A stretch of 64,000 nucleotides of DNA from Lachnospira multipara ATCC 19207 (GTDB lineage Bacteria > Bacillota > Clostridia > Lachnospirales > Lachnospiraceae). The translations under genes and the position numbers were made by a program. The stretch is taken from assembly GCF_000424105.1 (NCBI RefSeq), contig NZ_AUJG01000002.1, positions 1 through 64,000 of the forward strand, written 5' to 3'. Positions 32,805 to 41,044 of this stretch are shown piece by piece. Positions within the stretch are counted from its first letter, which is position 1, and every line of letters begins with the position of its first letter. The notes below the pieces were generated by a model. That model did no database searches. It saw nothing but the letters and a program-made list of their open reading frames with translations, and had not been told where the DNA came from.

Positions 32805-33506
32805 ATGGGAGATTATTTTAGTTTTGATAGATTCTTAGTAAGAATAGGTCAGATAACTCCCTATGTATTAGTAAATTTCAAAATGGTTTTTTGGGCAATG
32901 CTAATTGGCACAATTTGTGCCATAGCAGTTGCCATACTTCGATTAAAAAAGATACCTGTTATTGAGCAGATTTTAATTGTCTTTATTTCTTATATGAGAG
33001 GTACACCATTACTTGTGCAAATGTGTGTAGCTTACTATGGTATTCCAATTGTTTTTGGAAATCTTATTTATAATGCCTTTGGAATAAATCTTAATAGATT
33101 AGACGCTATAGTCTTTGTAATTATTGCTTTTATTCTAAATGAAGCTGCCTTTCTTGGAGAGATTTTTAGGGGAGCTATTCTTTCAGTTCCAACAGTTCAA
33201 ACAGAAGCTGGATTGTCAATTGGTATGACAAGATTGCAAATTTTATTTCGAATCGTATTACCACAGGCTATTAATGTAGCTATTCCGCAATATGGCGTTG
33301 ACCTTATTGGCGTTTTTCATAATACAGCACTAGCTTTTACGTTAGGAGTGCTTGATATGATGTCTAGAGCAAGGACATTGGGAGTTTCTACAGGACATAC
33401 ACTTGAGGGCTTTGTTGTTGTAGCCATAATTTATATCATTATAAGCTTGATTTTAAAAGCTTTATTTTATCTATTAGAGAAGAAATTTCAATATGGAAGA
33501 AGGTGA
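32805..33506 (+). CDS. amino acid ABC transporter permease
   Basis: A 233-residue HisM/GlnP-type permease with five or more membrane segments. The coupling-helix motif is EAAFLGEIFRGAILSVPTVQ, then TEAGLSIGMTRLQILFRIVLPQA (the EAA loop). MRGTPLLVQM near residue 64 is also diagnostic. It starts two bases after the binding protein stop, so translation is coupled. Confidence 0.9.
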   Translation: MGDYFSFDRFLVRIGQITPYVLVNFKMVFWAMLIGTICAIAVAILRLKKIPVIEQILIVFISYMRGTPLLVQMCVAYYGIPIVFGNLIYNAFGINLNRLDAIVFVIIAFILNEAAFLGEIFRGAILSVPTVQTEAGLSIGMTRLQILFRIVLPQAINVAIPQYGVDLIGVFHNTALAFTLGVLDMMSRARTLGVSTGHTLEGFVVVAIIYIIISLILKALFYLLEKKFQYGRR

Positions 33507-33510
33507 TTAG

Positions 33511-34227
33511 ATGGGGTTTAATTTTAGTTATTTTGTGACTTCATTTAAACAGGCTCTTTTGTATGTCCCAGTTACGATTAAGATTATGCTTGTTACATTT
33601 GTAGTGAGTTTTATTATAGGAACAATAATTGGTGCTGTAAGATTTTATAAAATTCCTTTTTTTTCAAAATTCTTTTCCATATTTGTAACTATATATTTGG
33701 GATTGCCAGTTACAGTTGCATTAGTTCTTTATAATTTAATCTTTCTTACATGTTATAACGACTTTGCTAATTTCTTTCATATAAATAAGCAAATAAGTGA
33801 TATTAACCCTATATTTGTAGCTTATATTGCTTTAATTGCGGGTTATTCATGCAATTTAAGCGAAACTGTAAGAGGTAATTTAAGAAGTATAGACAAGACT
33901 CAATTTGAAGCAGGATATTCTATAGGATTAACTAAACTTCAGACCTTTAGAAATATTATTTTCCCTCAAATGATTCCAAACATGATTCCTGGCTTACTTA
34001 ATAACTTGATTGGTATTTTAAAGGGAACCAATCTGGTATCAACTATAGGAATTACAGAAGTAATGGTAGCAGCTCTGTACCCATGTCAGGAGACCTATAG
34101 CTATTTAGAAGGATATCTTGCAGCAGCAGCGCTTTACTGGATTATAGGAATTGTAATTGAAAATATTGGACATTTTGTAATTAAATTTTCTTCAAAGAAT
34201 AATAAAGAGGTTTGGAATTATGATTGA
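33511..34227 (+). CDS. amino acid ABC transporter permease (second)
   Basis: A 238-residue homologue of the previous permease, with EAA loop [20 protein letters not shown] and [15 protein letters not shown] as the equivalent of the RGTPLLVQ helix. The two probably form a heterodimer. It overlaps the ATPase gene by eight bases. All motifs are intact. Confidence 0.9.
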   Translation: MGFNFSYFVTSFKQALLYVPVTIKIMLVTFVVSFIIGTIIGAVRFYKIPFFSKFFSIFVTIYLGLPVTVALVLYNLIFLTCYNDFANFFHINKQISDINPIFVAYIALIAGYSCNLSETVRGNLRSIDKTQFEAGYSIGLTKLQTFRNIIFPQMIPNMIPGLLNNLIGILKGTNLVSTIGITEVMVAALYPCQETYSYLEGYLAAAALYWIIGIVIENIGHFVIKFSSKNNKEVWNYD

Positions 34228-34972
34228 ATTAAAAAATGTAAAAAAGAAATTTGGAAACAACGAGGTTTTACACGATGTTTCTTTAAGTGTAAATGATGGA
34301 GAGGTGGTGGTTTTACTTGGGCCTAGTGGCTCTGGAAAGACAACATTTCTTAGATGTATAAATTTTTTAGAGAGAGCAGATGCTGGTATTTTAAAATTTG
34401 ATGAAGAGGAGATAGATTTAAAGAGGGCAAAGAAAAAGCAGATACTAGATATTAGAAGAAACAGCGCATTTGTCTTTCAAAATTATGGATTGTTTAATAA
34501 TAAGACCGCACTTCAAAATATAATGGAAGGTTTAGTAGTAGTGCAAAAGCGCTCTAAAGAGGAGGCAAGAAAGATTGCACTTGATAGTCTTGAGTGGGTT
34601 GGCCTAAAGGATAAGGCGGATTACTATCCTTCACAATTATCAGGTGGTCAGCAACAAAGAGTGGGAATTGCAAGAGCGGTGGCACTAAATCCTAAGTTTA
34701 TATTATTTGATGAACCAACTTCAGCCCTTGATCCTGAACTTGTTGGGGAGACTTTGTCTGTTATAAAAAAGGTGGCAAAGAAGGGCATCACTATGATAAT
34801 CGTAACTCATGAAATGTCTTTTGCCCAGGAAGTGGCAGATAGAGTCATCTTTATGGATGGAGGCGTCGTAGTGGAAGAGGGAGCGCCAGACGAGGTTTTC
34901 TATAAACCTAAAGAAGAAAGAACAAAGAAGTTTTTAGCACGCATTTTACAAAAAGATATGTATTATATCTGA
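34220..34972 (+). CDS. amino acid ABC transporter ATP-binding protein
   Basis: A 250-residue ATPase with Walker [13 protein letters not shown] loop FVFQNYGLF, signature [14 protein letters not shown], Walker [15 protein letters not shown] and H loop IIVTHEMSF. It closely matches the GlnQ/TcyN class. It overlaps the permease gene and ends the operon. Confidence 0.95.
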   Translation: MIELKNVKKKFGNNEVLHDVSLSVNDGEVVVLLGPSGSGKTTFLRCINFLERADAGILKFDEEEIDLKRAKKKQILDIRRNSAFVFQNYGLFNNKTALQNIMEGLVVVQKRSKEEARKIALDSLEWVGLKDKADYYPSQLSGGQQQRVGIARAVALNPKFILFDEPTSALDPELVGETLSVIKKVAKKGITMIIVTHEMSFAQEVADRVIFMDGGVVVEEGAPDEVFYKPKEERTKKFLARILQKDMYYI

Positions 34973-35095
34973 TGAGTAGTCTTGCCAACCTATAGCTAGC
35001 CATAAAAATTTACTAGAACCTTGCCCTCGCGCCTAGTGATATAATTTTCATAAAGATATAATTTTCTTAAAGATAAAGGGAAGGAGAGAAAATAT

Positions 35096-35773
35096 ATGAA
35101 ATTTTACGTTGAGAAAGCCGTACTAGATAGCGGCGTTAAAATAGTTTTCCCAGTAATTAAAGGGGTGGATAACAGCAAGGATTCAAAAGAGTGGCAAAAA
35201 CTCAGACAGGAAAAGATTGAGGAGCTTCTAAAAAAATATGAGAATTTAGATGTGCATCAAGATCCGATTCTTGAAGGCTTTAATATTATTCATGACAAGG
35301 TTGGTGTTAAGAGAAGAAAGAATATTCCAGCTAGTGAAAATCTTATAAAGTTGCTTAAAAAGAACAAGGATTTATTTTACATTAATAAGCTTGTAGATAT
35401 TTATAATATTATTTCTCTTGAATCAAAACTTGCCTTAGGTGCTCATGATATAGATCATGTTGATGGAAATGTAACATTGCGTTTTACTGATGGCACAGAA
35501 AAATATCAACCACTTGGTCAATCTGAAGCTGGTCTTAGTGCACCTCATGAGTATAGTTATTGCGACGATTCCAATGAGGTGCTTTGCCGATGCGAAATCC
35601 GTCAGGTTTCAAAAACCGCAGTTAATGAGAATACTAAAAATGTATTCTATATCGTGCAGGGTAATGAAGCAACAGATGATAATTATCTTATAGAAGTGGC
35701 TAATAAAATTATAGATATTACTACAAAATACTGTGGTGGCGAAGGTGAAGTGGTAATACCGAAGGTGATTTAA
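35096..35773 (+). CDS. B3/B4 tRNA-binding-domain protein
   Basis: A 225-residue stand-alone B3/B4 domain like that of phenylalanyl-tRNA synthetase beta. Signature parts are KVGVKRRKNIPASENLIKLL, LVDIYNIISLESKLALGAHD and a long EVLCRCEIRQVSKTAV-type core. Free-standing versions may edit or bind tRNA or amino acids. Just upstream a TATAATTTTC(A/T)TAAAGATA sequence is present twice in tandem (about 35040-35080). Confidence 0.8.
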   Translation: MKFYVEKAVLDSGVKIVFPVIKGVDNSKDSKEWQKLRQEKIEELLKKYENLDVHQDPILEGFNIIHDKVGVKRRKNIPASENLIKLLKKNKDLFYINKLVDIYNIISLESKLALGAHDIDHVDGNVTLRFTDGTEKYQPLGQSEAGLSAPHEYSYCDDSNEVLCRCEIRQVSKTAVNENTKNVFYIVQGNEATDDNYLIEVANKIIDITTKYCGGEGEVVIPKVI

Positions 35774-35784
35774 CTTTGTAGGTG

Positions 35785-35852
35785 TGGCAATTTCTTCTAG
35801 AAATTGCCATGTAGCCTCGCGCAGATGCCGAAGGCATTCTAATGCGCGCAGG
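35785..35852. repeat. two GC-rich hairpins after the B3/B4 gene
   Basis: TGGCAATTTC (35785-35794) pairs perfectly with GAAATTGCCA (35800-35809). Then CGCGCA and TGCGCG (35818-35823 and 35843-35848) enclose a GATGCC-GAA-GGCATT hairpin. It resembles the style of the 5858 and 53539 elements, with GC-rich nested stems in AT-rich DNA. The first could be a terminator but lacks a T run. Confidence 0.5.
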
Positions 35853-35876
35853 TTCAAAAATTTTTTTGAAAAACAG

Positions 35877-35930
35877 TTGACACGGTGTCAATTAAGTTGT
35901 ATATTTAAATTGTGGTTGACACAGTGTCAA
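35877..35930 (+). promoter_or_regulatory. promoter with two TetR operators
   Basis: -35 TTGACA (35877-35882), 17-bp spacer and -10 TATATT (35900-35905). A 15-bp palindrome TTGACACGGTGTCAA (35877-35891) covers the -35, and a second, TTGACACAGTGTCAA (35916-35930), covers the expected start of transcription. A third copy lies before the TetR gene at 36410. Confidence 0.85.
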
Positions 35931-35967
35931 CAAAAACTTTTGCCATACATTTAAGAAAGGAATTAAT

Positions 35968-36381
35968 ATGAAAGAAACAAAATTAGCTAAGATCGCACTT
36001 GGTGCATGGGCTTGGGGTAATGATGGTACTTTTGGAGATGAATTAAGTATTAATAGCCTTAAGCCGGTTTTTGAAAGAGCTATGGAGAACGGACTTAATC
36101 TTTGGGATACAGCATATGTATATGGAATGGGAACTTCTGAGAAGACCTTGGGACATTTTTTAAAAGGTCTTGATAAGGTATCTCCTGCACAGATTCCAGT
36201 TGCTTGGGCAATTGCAAAGGGTACATTACCTATTATTGGTGTAACTAAAGTTGAACATGTAGATGATGTCTTAAAGGCTATGAACATTTCCCTATCAGAG
36301 GATGATATTAAGGATTTAGAGGATCTAGCAGATAGCTTAAATTTTGACCTTGTAAGAATGTGGGAAAAGAAGATGGAATAA
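35968..36381 (+). pseudogene. aldo-keto reductase with large in-frame internal deletion
   Basis: A 137-residue frame that begins as an AKR (LAKIALGAWAWGNDG; LNLWDTAYVYGMGTSEKTLG, with the catalytic Asp and Tyr). It then jumps directly to the C-terminal NADPH region (SPAQIPVAWAIAKGTLPIIG, VTKVEHVDDVLKAMNISLSE). About 180-190 residues of the barrel, including the catalytic Lys and His, are missing at the join near GLDK/VSPAQ. The frame is preserved, but the TIM barrel cannot form. Confidence 0.8.
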
Positions 36382-36409
36382 TTAAGTAACATATTTTTTT
36401 ACTCATAGA

Positions 36410-36424
36410 TTGACACGCTGTCAA
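36410..36424 (+). promoter_or_regulatory. third TetR operator, before the tetR-like gene
   Basis: TTGACACGCTGTCAA, the same 15-bp palindrome as at 35877 and 35916 with a different centre. Its first six bases form a -35 box, with TATTCT 17 bp later (36433-36438). The position implies autorepression. Confidence 0.85.
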
Positions 36425-36467
36425 CAATTTATTATTCTTAGAATAAGTAAAAGATGGGAGATTAATT

Positions 36468-37088
36468 ATGGCAGTTGAATTAAAAGAGACAATCGATAAA
36501 AGACGAGAAGAGATTATGGATGCATGCGAAAGACTTTATGAAACTAAAGGCTTTCATGAGATTACAATTAAGGATATAAGTATAGAAACTTCCTTTTCAC
36601 GTCCCTCGATTTATAATTATTTTCAGACTAAAGAGGAGATTTTTCTTGGAATTTTAACTAGAGAATACCTCAAGTGGAATTCTAGTTTGAAAGTTATTAG
36701 TGCATATGAAAATGTACTAACTAAGGAGCAATTTATAGAAAAAATAGCAAAATCTTTAGATGAGAGAAAGACGCTTTTAAAGATTTCTGCAATGAATCTC
36801 TATGAAATCGAGGAAAAGAGTCGTGATGAGCTGCTTGTTGAATATAAAAGAGTATTTAAAGATAGTGTTGCTTTATTTAACGATTGTTTAAAGAAACATT
36901 TTCCTAAAATAAAGGAAGATAAAAGAAATGAGATTAGATATGCCTTTTTCCCATACATGTACGGGGTTTACCCATATGCTTATCCAACAAAGAAGCAACT
37001 TTTAGCTATGGATAAGGTGGAATTAGACTATGTGAAAGTGACAATTTATGAGTTGATTTATACATTTTTAAAGTTATTATTAGAATAA
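36468..37088 (+). CDS. TetR/AcrR-family repressor
   Basis: A 206-residue protein. The N-terminal HTH is KRREEIMDACERLYETKGFH then FSRPSIYNYFQTKEEIFLGI; the rest is an all-helical effector domain. The repeated TTGACAC-TGTCAA operators before this gene and before the truncated AKR make it the likely repressor of both promoters and of the flavin reductase/monooxygenase operon downstream (12-bp gap). The regulon content suggests response to a quinone-like or electrophilic compound. Confidence 0.9.
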   Translation: MAVELKETIDKRREEIMDACERLYETKGFHEITIKDISIETSFSRPSIYNYFQTKEEIFLGILTREYLKWNSSLKVISAYENVLTKEQFIEKIAKSLDERKTLLKISAMNLYEIEEKSRDELLVEYKRVFKDSVALFNDCLKKHFPKIKEDKRNEIRYAFFPYMYGVYPYAYPTKKQLLAMDKVELDYVKVTIYELIYTFLKLLLE

Positions 37089-37099
37089 GGAGTAAAATT

Positions 37100-37642
37100 A
37101 TGAAGAAAAATATAGGAGCACAGTTAGCATTATATCCAGCACCAGTTATTGTAGTAGGTTCAATGGTAGAGGGAAAGCCAAATTGGACATTAGTTGCCCA
37201 CGCTGGCACAGTGGCACACAGCCATTTAATGGTTTCCATGGTTAGTGCTCATTATACTAACAAAGGTATTCGTGATAATAAGAAGTTTTCTGTAAATGTA
37301 GTAGATGAGTCGTGGTTAAAAGAAGCTGATAGAATGGGCGTTGTTAGTGGAAACAAGGAAGATAAGTCTGAGGTTTTCGATTATACAATTGGTGAAAATG
37401 GAGCTCCATTAATAAATGCAGCTAAGATTTCTATTGAATGTGAAATGGATTACAATTACGAGCTTGAGGGCTTTGATAACTTCATTGGAAAAATCCTTGC
37501 AACTTATGCAGATGAGTCAATTCTTAATGAAGCAGGAAAAATTGATTATCATGTATTTAAGCCAGTACTTTTTGAATTCCCAACTTATGAATATTTTGTA
37601 ACTGGTGACAAGGTTGGAGATTGCGCAAAGATGAATAAGTAG
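37100..37642 (+). CDS. flavin reductase-like FMN-binding protein
   Basis: A 180-residue member of the flavin reductase family (split beta-barrel, FMN). Features are LYPAPVIVVGSMVEGKPNWT, HLMVSMVSAHYTNKGIRDN and KFSVNVVDE. The family supplies reduced flavin or acts as an FMN-dependent oxidoreductase. It begins 11 bases after the TetR stop, so it is in the TetR operon. The remaining partners are ABM and CMD/cupin proteins. Confidence 0.85.
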   Translation: MKKNIGAQLALYPAPVIVVGSMVEGKPNWTLVAHAGTVAHSHLMVSMVSAHYTNKGIRDNKKFSVNVVDESWLKEADRMGVVSGNKEDKSEVFDYTIGENGAPLINAAKISIECEMDYNYELEGFDNFIGKILATYADESILNEAGKIDYHVFKPVLFEFPTYEYFVTGDKVGDCAKMNK

Positions 37643-37664
37643 GATTGGTGTAAGGAGGTAGAAT

Positions 37665-37994
37665 ATGAGCATTACAGTAAATTTAAGGTACAAGGGAGAA
37701 AATGGCGCAGCCACTGCATTTGCAAAGGAAATGATCAGTTCTGGTACAGTTGAGGCTATTAGAAACGAGGCTGGCAACTTAAGATATGAATATTACACAT
37801 CTTTTGATGATCCAGAGACCGTGCTTTTAATAGATAGTTGGGAGAGCCAGGAGGCTATTGATATTCATCATGCCTCACCAATGATGGCAACTATCGCCGC
37901 CCTCCGTGAAAAATACGACCTTCATATGAGCGTGGAGCGTTTTGTTTCAGATGAAGAAATTTCAGAAAAAGATAAAGCATTTATAAGAAAGTAG
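37665..37994 (+). CDS. antibiotic biosynthesis monooxygenase (ABM)-domain protein
   Basis: A 109-residue dimeric ferredoxin-like ABM protein. NLRYEYYTSFDDPETVLLID and SWESQEAIDIHHASP are the conserved core, with the His-containing helix lining the pocket. ABM proteins oxidise quinols without cofactor or act in heme or aldehyde handling. The same-strand flavin reductase is 22 bases upstream. Confidence 0.85.
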   Translation: MSITVNLRYKGENGAATAFAKEMISSGTVEAIRNEAGNLRYEYYTSFDDPETVLLIDSWESQEAIDIHHASPMMATIAALREKYDLHMSVERFVSDEEISEKDKAFIRK

Positions 37995-38001
37995 GTAAAA
38001 T

Positions 38002-38811
38002 ATGGAAGAGAAAATAGTTCAGACAGCAGGTAGACAACAACTAGGAGAGATTGCTCCGGAATTTGCACATTTTAACGATGATGTATTATTTGGTGAGAAC
38101 TGGAACAATCATGACATCGATTTAAAGACTAGGACAGTAATTACAGTGGTTGCCCTAATGGCTCAAGGAATCACAGATAGCAGCTTAAAGTACCATCTTG
38201 AAAATGCAAAGAATCATGGCGTTACACGAAAGGAAATGGTAGCTATAGTAACTCACGTAGCTTTTTATGCCGGCTGGCCAAAGGCTTGGGCAGTTTTTAA
38301 TTTGGTTAAGGAAGTTTATGGCGAGGATGTAGAAAGCTTGGCTAAGGAAGTTAAGGGCGAGACAGAAGAGAATTTGGTGCAAACTAAAGAGTCTTATGAA
38401 AAATCAATCTTCTTCCCAGTTGGAGAGCCTAATCCTTATGGAAAATTTTTTGATGGACAAAGCTTCTTAGCTCAAGTTTCAGATAAGCAGGTTCCTATGT
38501 TTAATGTAACTTTTGAACCAGGATGTAGAAATCATTGGCACATTCATCATGCCAAAAGCGCAGGTGGTCAGATGTTAGTTTGTGTAGGTGGTAAGGGCTT
38601 TTATCAGGAATGGGGCAAAGAGCCAGTGTTAATGACACCTGGAACTGTGGTAAATATTCCTGCTGAAGTGAAACATTGGCATGGTGCAGTAGATAATTCT
38701 TGGTTCTCACATTTAGCAATTGAAGTTGAAGGCGAGGACACAAGCAATGAGTGGTTAGAGGCAGTTTCAGAAGAAGATTATAGAAAAGTTAATGAAGCTT
38801 ACAATAAATAA
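38002..38811 (+). CDS. carboxymuconolactone decarboxylase-cupin fusion protein
   Basis: A 269-residue fusion. Residues about 20-110 are an AhpD/CMD-like helical domain (LKTRTVITVVALMAQGITDS; THVAFYAGWPKAWAVFN). Residues about 140-250 are a cupin (FEPGCRNHWHIHHAKSAGGQ, the metal-binding HxH, then VNIPAEVKHWHGAVDN). The usual CxxC of AhpD is absent. CMD-cupin proteins often accompany quinone reductases in operons. A likely role is handling of aromatic or electrophilic substrate. Confidence 0.85.
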   Translation: MEEKIVQTAGRQQLGEIAPEFAHFNDDVLFGENWNNHDIDLKTRTVITVVALMAQGITDSSLKYHLENAKNHGVTRKEMVAIVTHVAFYAGWPKAWAVFNLVKEVYGEDVESLAKEVKGETEENLVQTKESYEKSIFFPVGEPNPYGKFFDGQSFLAQVSDKQVPMFNVTFEPGCRNHWHIHHAKSAGGQMLVCVGGKGFYQEWGKEPVLMTPGTVVNIPAEVKHWHGAVDNSWFSHLAIEVEGEDTSNEWLEAVSEEDYRKVNEAYNK

Positions 38812-38839
38812 TTTGTAAATTAATGTTAGGAGTATCCAT

Positions 38840-39499
38840 ATGCAAACCAATACTCACCTTGCAGTTGGCGCTTGCCTAGGGCTTACATTAACTTTGGCGG
38901 CACCGACGGAAATCACAGTACTTGGGCTTTGCGCTACTAGCATAGGCGCTATAATTCCGGATATAGATATTGATGGAACAGGTAAGAAGGAAACAAAATA
39001 CATCATTATGGGAATCTCGGCTACACTGGCCATAGTGCCAGTGCTTGCCGGGCTTGTTTGTATGCCGGAAATTTTTGTTTGTTTAAAACGAACATCTCTT
39101 ATGAGTCTGACATCTAGCACAGTAGCCAAGAGTACAATAAGTTGGAGCTACATAGCCTTTCTAATTAGAGCCATTATGGGTTTTGCACTGTTTATCGGTC
39201 TTTGCGCATTTTCAAATAAAACGGATCACAGAACTTTCAGTCATTCGCTTATGGGGACGGCTTTGTTTACATTTTCAATAGCACTAATAAATCCGATGGC
39301 AGCAGGCTTCTTCCTGGTTGGATATCTTTCCCACATAGGGCTAGACTTACTAAATTACAGGCCAGTAATGCTTATGTACCCGAAGAAAAGGGGCTTTAGC
39401 TTTAGGCTTTGTTATTCGAAGAGTAGATTTAGTTTGAATTTATTAATTTTTAGCGTGATTATTCTAATTGTTGAGAGTATAATAAAGGCGTGCTTATAA
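38840..39499 (+). CDS. YdjM/DUF457-type membrane metal-dependent hydrolase
   Basis: A 219-residue membrane protein with the family motifs: NTHLAVGACLG at the N terminus, IIPDIDIDGTG, and HRTFSHSL, whose His and Asp residues are expected metal ligands. A third patch, GYLSHIGLDLLN, follows. The family (LexA-regulated YdjM, phospholipase-like) is membrane-bound and of unknown substrate. It lies 28 bases after the CMD-cupin gene, so it may be an extra gene in that operon. Confidence 0.8.
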   Translation: MQTNTHLAVGACLGLTLTLAAPTEITVLGLCATSIGAIIPDIDIDGTGKKETKYIIMGISATLAIVPVLAGLVCMPEIFVCLKRTSLMSLTSSTVAKSTISWSYIAFLIRAIMGFALFIGLCAFSNKTDHRTFSHSLMGTALFTFSIALINPMAAGFFLVGYLSHIGLDLLNYRPVMLMYPKKRGFSFRLCYSKSRFSLNLLIFSVIILIVESIIKACL

Positions 39500-39532
39500 A
39501 CATAGACATGCACAAAGGAAAGAGGAAAAAAT

Positions 39533-40375
39533 ATGGAGAATATTTTTAATGACAGCAACGTAAATATTGATGAATACAGGCCTGACAGCCCTGGAGTCAT
39601 TATGGCTAAAAGAATAACAAAGCTAAAAAAATATAAGTCGATATTAATGATTTTTTTTATAGTTTTTATAATTCTTTCATATTTACTTGTGAAGACTGTT
39701 AATTTAATGCTAGTTATAATCGCTTTTGCGGCTTTTATTTTAGCAAGCTCATGTTTATTTATTTACGAAACAAAATTACAAAAAGAACTAGAAAAATTGC
39801 CGGAAGAAGAGAAGTTTAACCTCAATTATTATAGTTTATATAAAAATGTAAAAAAGCCAGGTTTGGTCAAAAATAATGTTTTGATGGCCCTTGCTATTAA
39901 TGGTGCCTTGCTTAAAAATAGGGAGATTACAAGACAGGCCCTTGAGCTTATGAGTGCTAATTATCAGCCGGAGATTTTATATACGTTAAAAAATTGGCTT
40001 TCATCTGATTCTTGCGAGATTTCTGAGGCGGAGTTGCGTCGCTATAAGTCGCCTTATCCAATTGCTAGGATTGCAATTTTAATTTATGCCTTGTCAGGAT
40101 TATTATATCTATATGCATTTATAGATGATTACATTCCAATTGGGGCTTATAAAGCATTTGCCCTTTATGAAAGCATTTTCTTTAGCATTATGATAGCTGC
40201 TTTTTGTGTTATCGTTATCAATGTTATATATAATATAATTAATAGAAATAAGATTTATGTAAATAGTCCTATAAAAGATAAGACTAAAAGAATTGTTCTC
40301 TTGATTTTATTAGCTTTGATTTTCATTTCTATTTTTATGACAAATAGTTTTTCACAGTATTTCTTTGGAATGTAA
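39533..40375 (+). CDS. multi-spanning membrane protein of unknown function
   Basis: A 280-residue protein with two N-terminal membrane helices (ILMIFFIVFIILSYLLV; LVIIAFAAFILASSCLF), a soluble helical middle (LPEEEKFNLNYYSLYKN), and three C-terminal helices. I do not recognise the family. AAAGAGG at about 39520-39526 is the ribosome site. No lipobox, catalytic or transport signature is visible. Confidence 0.65.
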   Translation: MENIFNDSNVNIDEYRPDSPGVIMAKRITKLKKYKSILMIFFIVFIILSYLLVKTVNLMLVIIAFAAFILASSCLFIYETKLQKELEKLPEEEKFNLNYYSLYKNVKKPGLVKNNVLMALAINGALLKNREITRQALELMSANYQPEILYTLKNWLSSDSCEISEAELRRYKSPYPIARIAILIYALSGLLYLYAFIDDYIPIGAYKAFALYESIFFSIMIAAFCVIVINVIYNIINRNKIYVNSPIKDKTKRIVLLILLALIFISIFMTNSFSQYFFGM

Positions 40376-40378
40376 AGA

Positions 40379-40459
40379 ATAGTGAAAATTGGACTTGCAA
40401 AAGTCAACCCTCATGAGGATGTGAGAGAGATTTTATTTCTCGTTCTAGCTATGAAGTAG
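40379..40459 (+). pseudogene. C-terminal remnant of a 2'-5' RNA ligase-like gene
   Basis: 27 codons without a start: IVKIGLAKVNPHEDV, then REILFLVLAMK and a stop. It matches the last segment of the intact protein at 21812-22348 (IVKIGLEKVNPHEDV). It is the leftover of a second copy. Confidence 0.7.
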
Positions 40460-40513
40460 GTGAAATTGTACATAAGGAAGTACATGGCTCTGAATATACG
40501 ATATTTTAGGCAA

Positions 40514-40890
40514 TTTTTCAGAGATTTTAGTGACTTTCAAAATATAAGGATCAGCAAATCTCTGAAAAATCGGGTATATTCTTATTTTTTCAGAGAAAAT
40601 TGAATAAAGAAATTATTAAGGAACGAAGATTCTCTGAAAAATCGTTCCTTTCTTTATTTTTTCAGAGATTTTCAGTAGCGATTCCCTTTTGTTTGAGATG
40701 AATTCTCTGAATATTTCAAGAAATCTTTCATTTTTCAGAGATTTCGAATTCCTTATTTTTTTGAGATGAAGAATTTCTCTGAATATTCCGCAAAAACCTT
40801 CGTTTTTCAGAGATTTCGCGTTCCTTATTTTTTTACGAAGGAAGAATTCTCTGAATATTTCCGGAAATTGGCTGTTTTTCAGAGATTTTT
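40514..40890. repeat. 72-bp-period tandem array with inverted half-sites
   Basis: CAGAGA occurs at 40519, 40591, 40663, 40736, 40808 and 40880. Its inverse, TCTCTG, occurs at 40559, 40631, 40704, 40776 and 40848. Both series step by 72, 72, 73, 72 and 72 bases. Units share TTTTTCAGAGATTTCG, TTCCTTATTTTTTT and GAATTCTCTGAATATT; the facing TCTCTGAA and TTCAGAGA arms can form a hairpin in each unit. Because 72 is a multiple of three, both strands contain repeat-encoded reading frames. The minus frame 40616-40927 reads IRNxKSLKNExFxxIFREF repeats. These are probably not genes. Neighbouring sequence has no such period. Confidence 0.8.
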
Positions 40891-41044
40891 GATTCCTTAT
40901 TGGGAATTCGTAAAAAAGTTCATACATTTTTCTTCGAAAAGTTGTGAAATAGCAATCCCCGAGAATTAGTTACCCCAGGAAAATTCTCCATTGACTAACA
41001 AAAGAGTGGACGAGTACAATGGAAATACGATGGAAGGTGATTTT

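Noticed and set aside
40514-40890. CRISPR array
   Set aside because: Repeats are imperfect, the intervening DNA is itself conserved between units, and no cas genes are in the window.
40616-40927. Minus-strand frame of 103 codons with IFREF-type repeats
   Set aside because: Its repeats are a direct consequence of the 72-bp DNA period, the plus strand gives an equally repetitive frame, and there is no good ribosome site.
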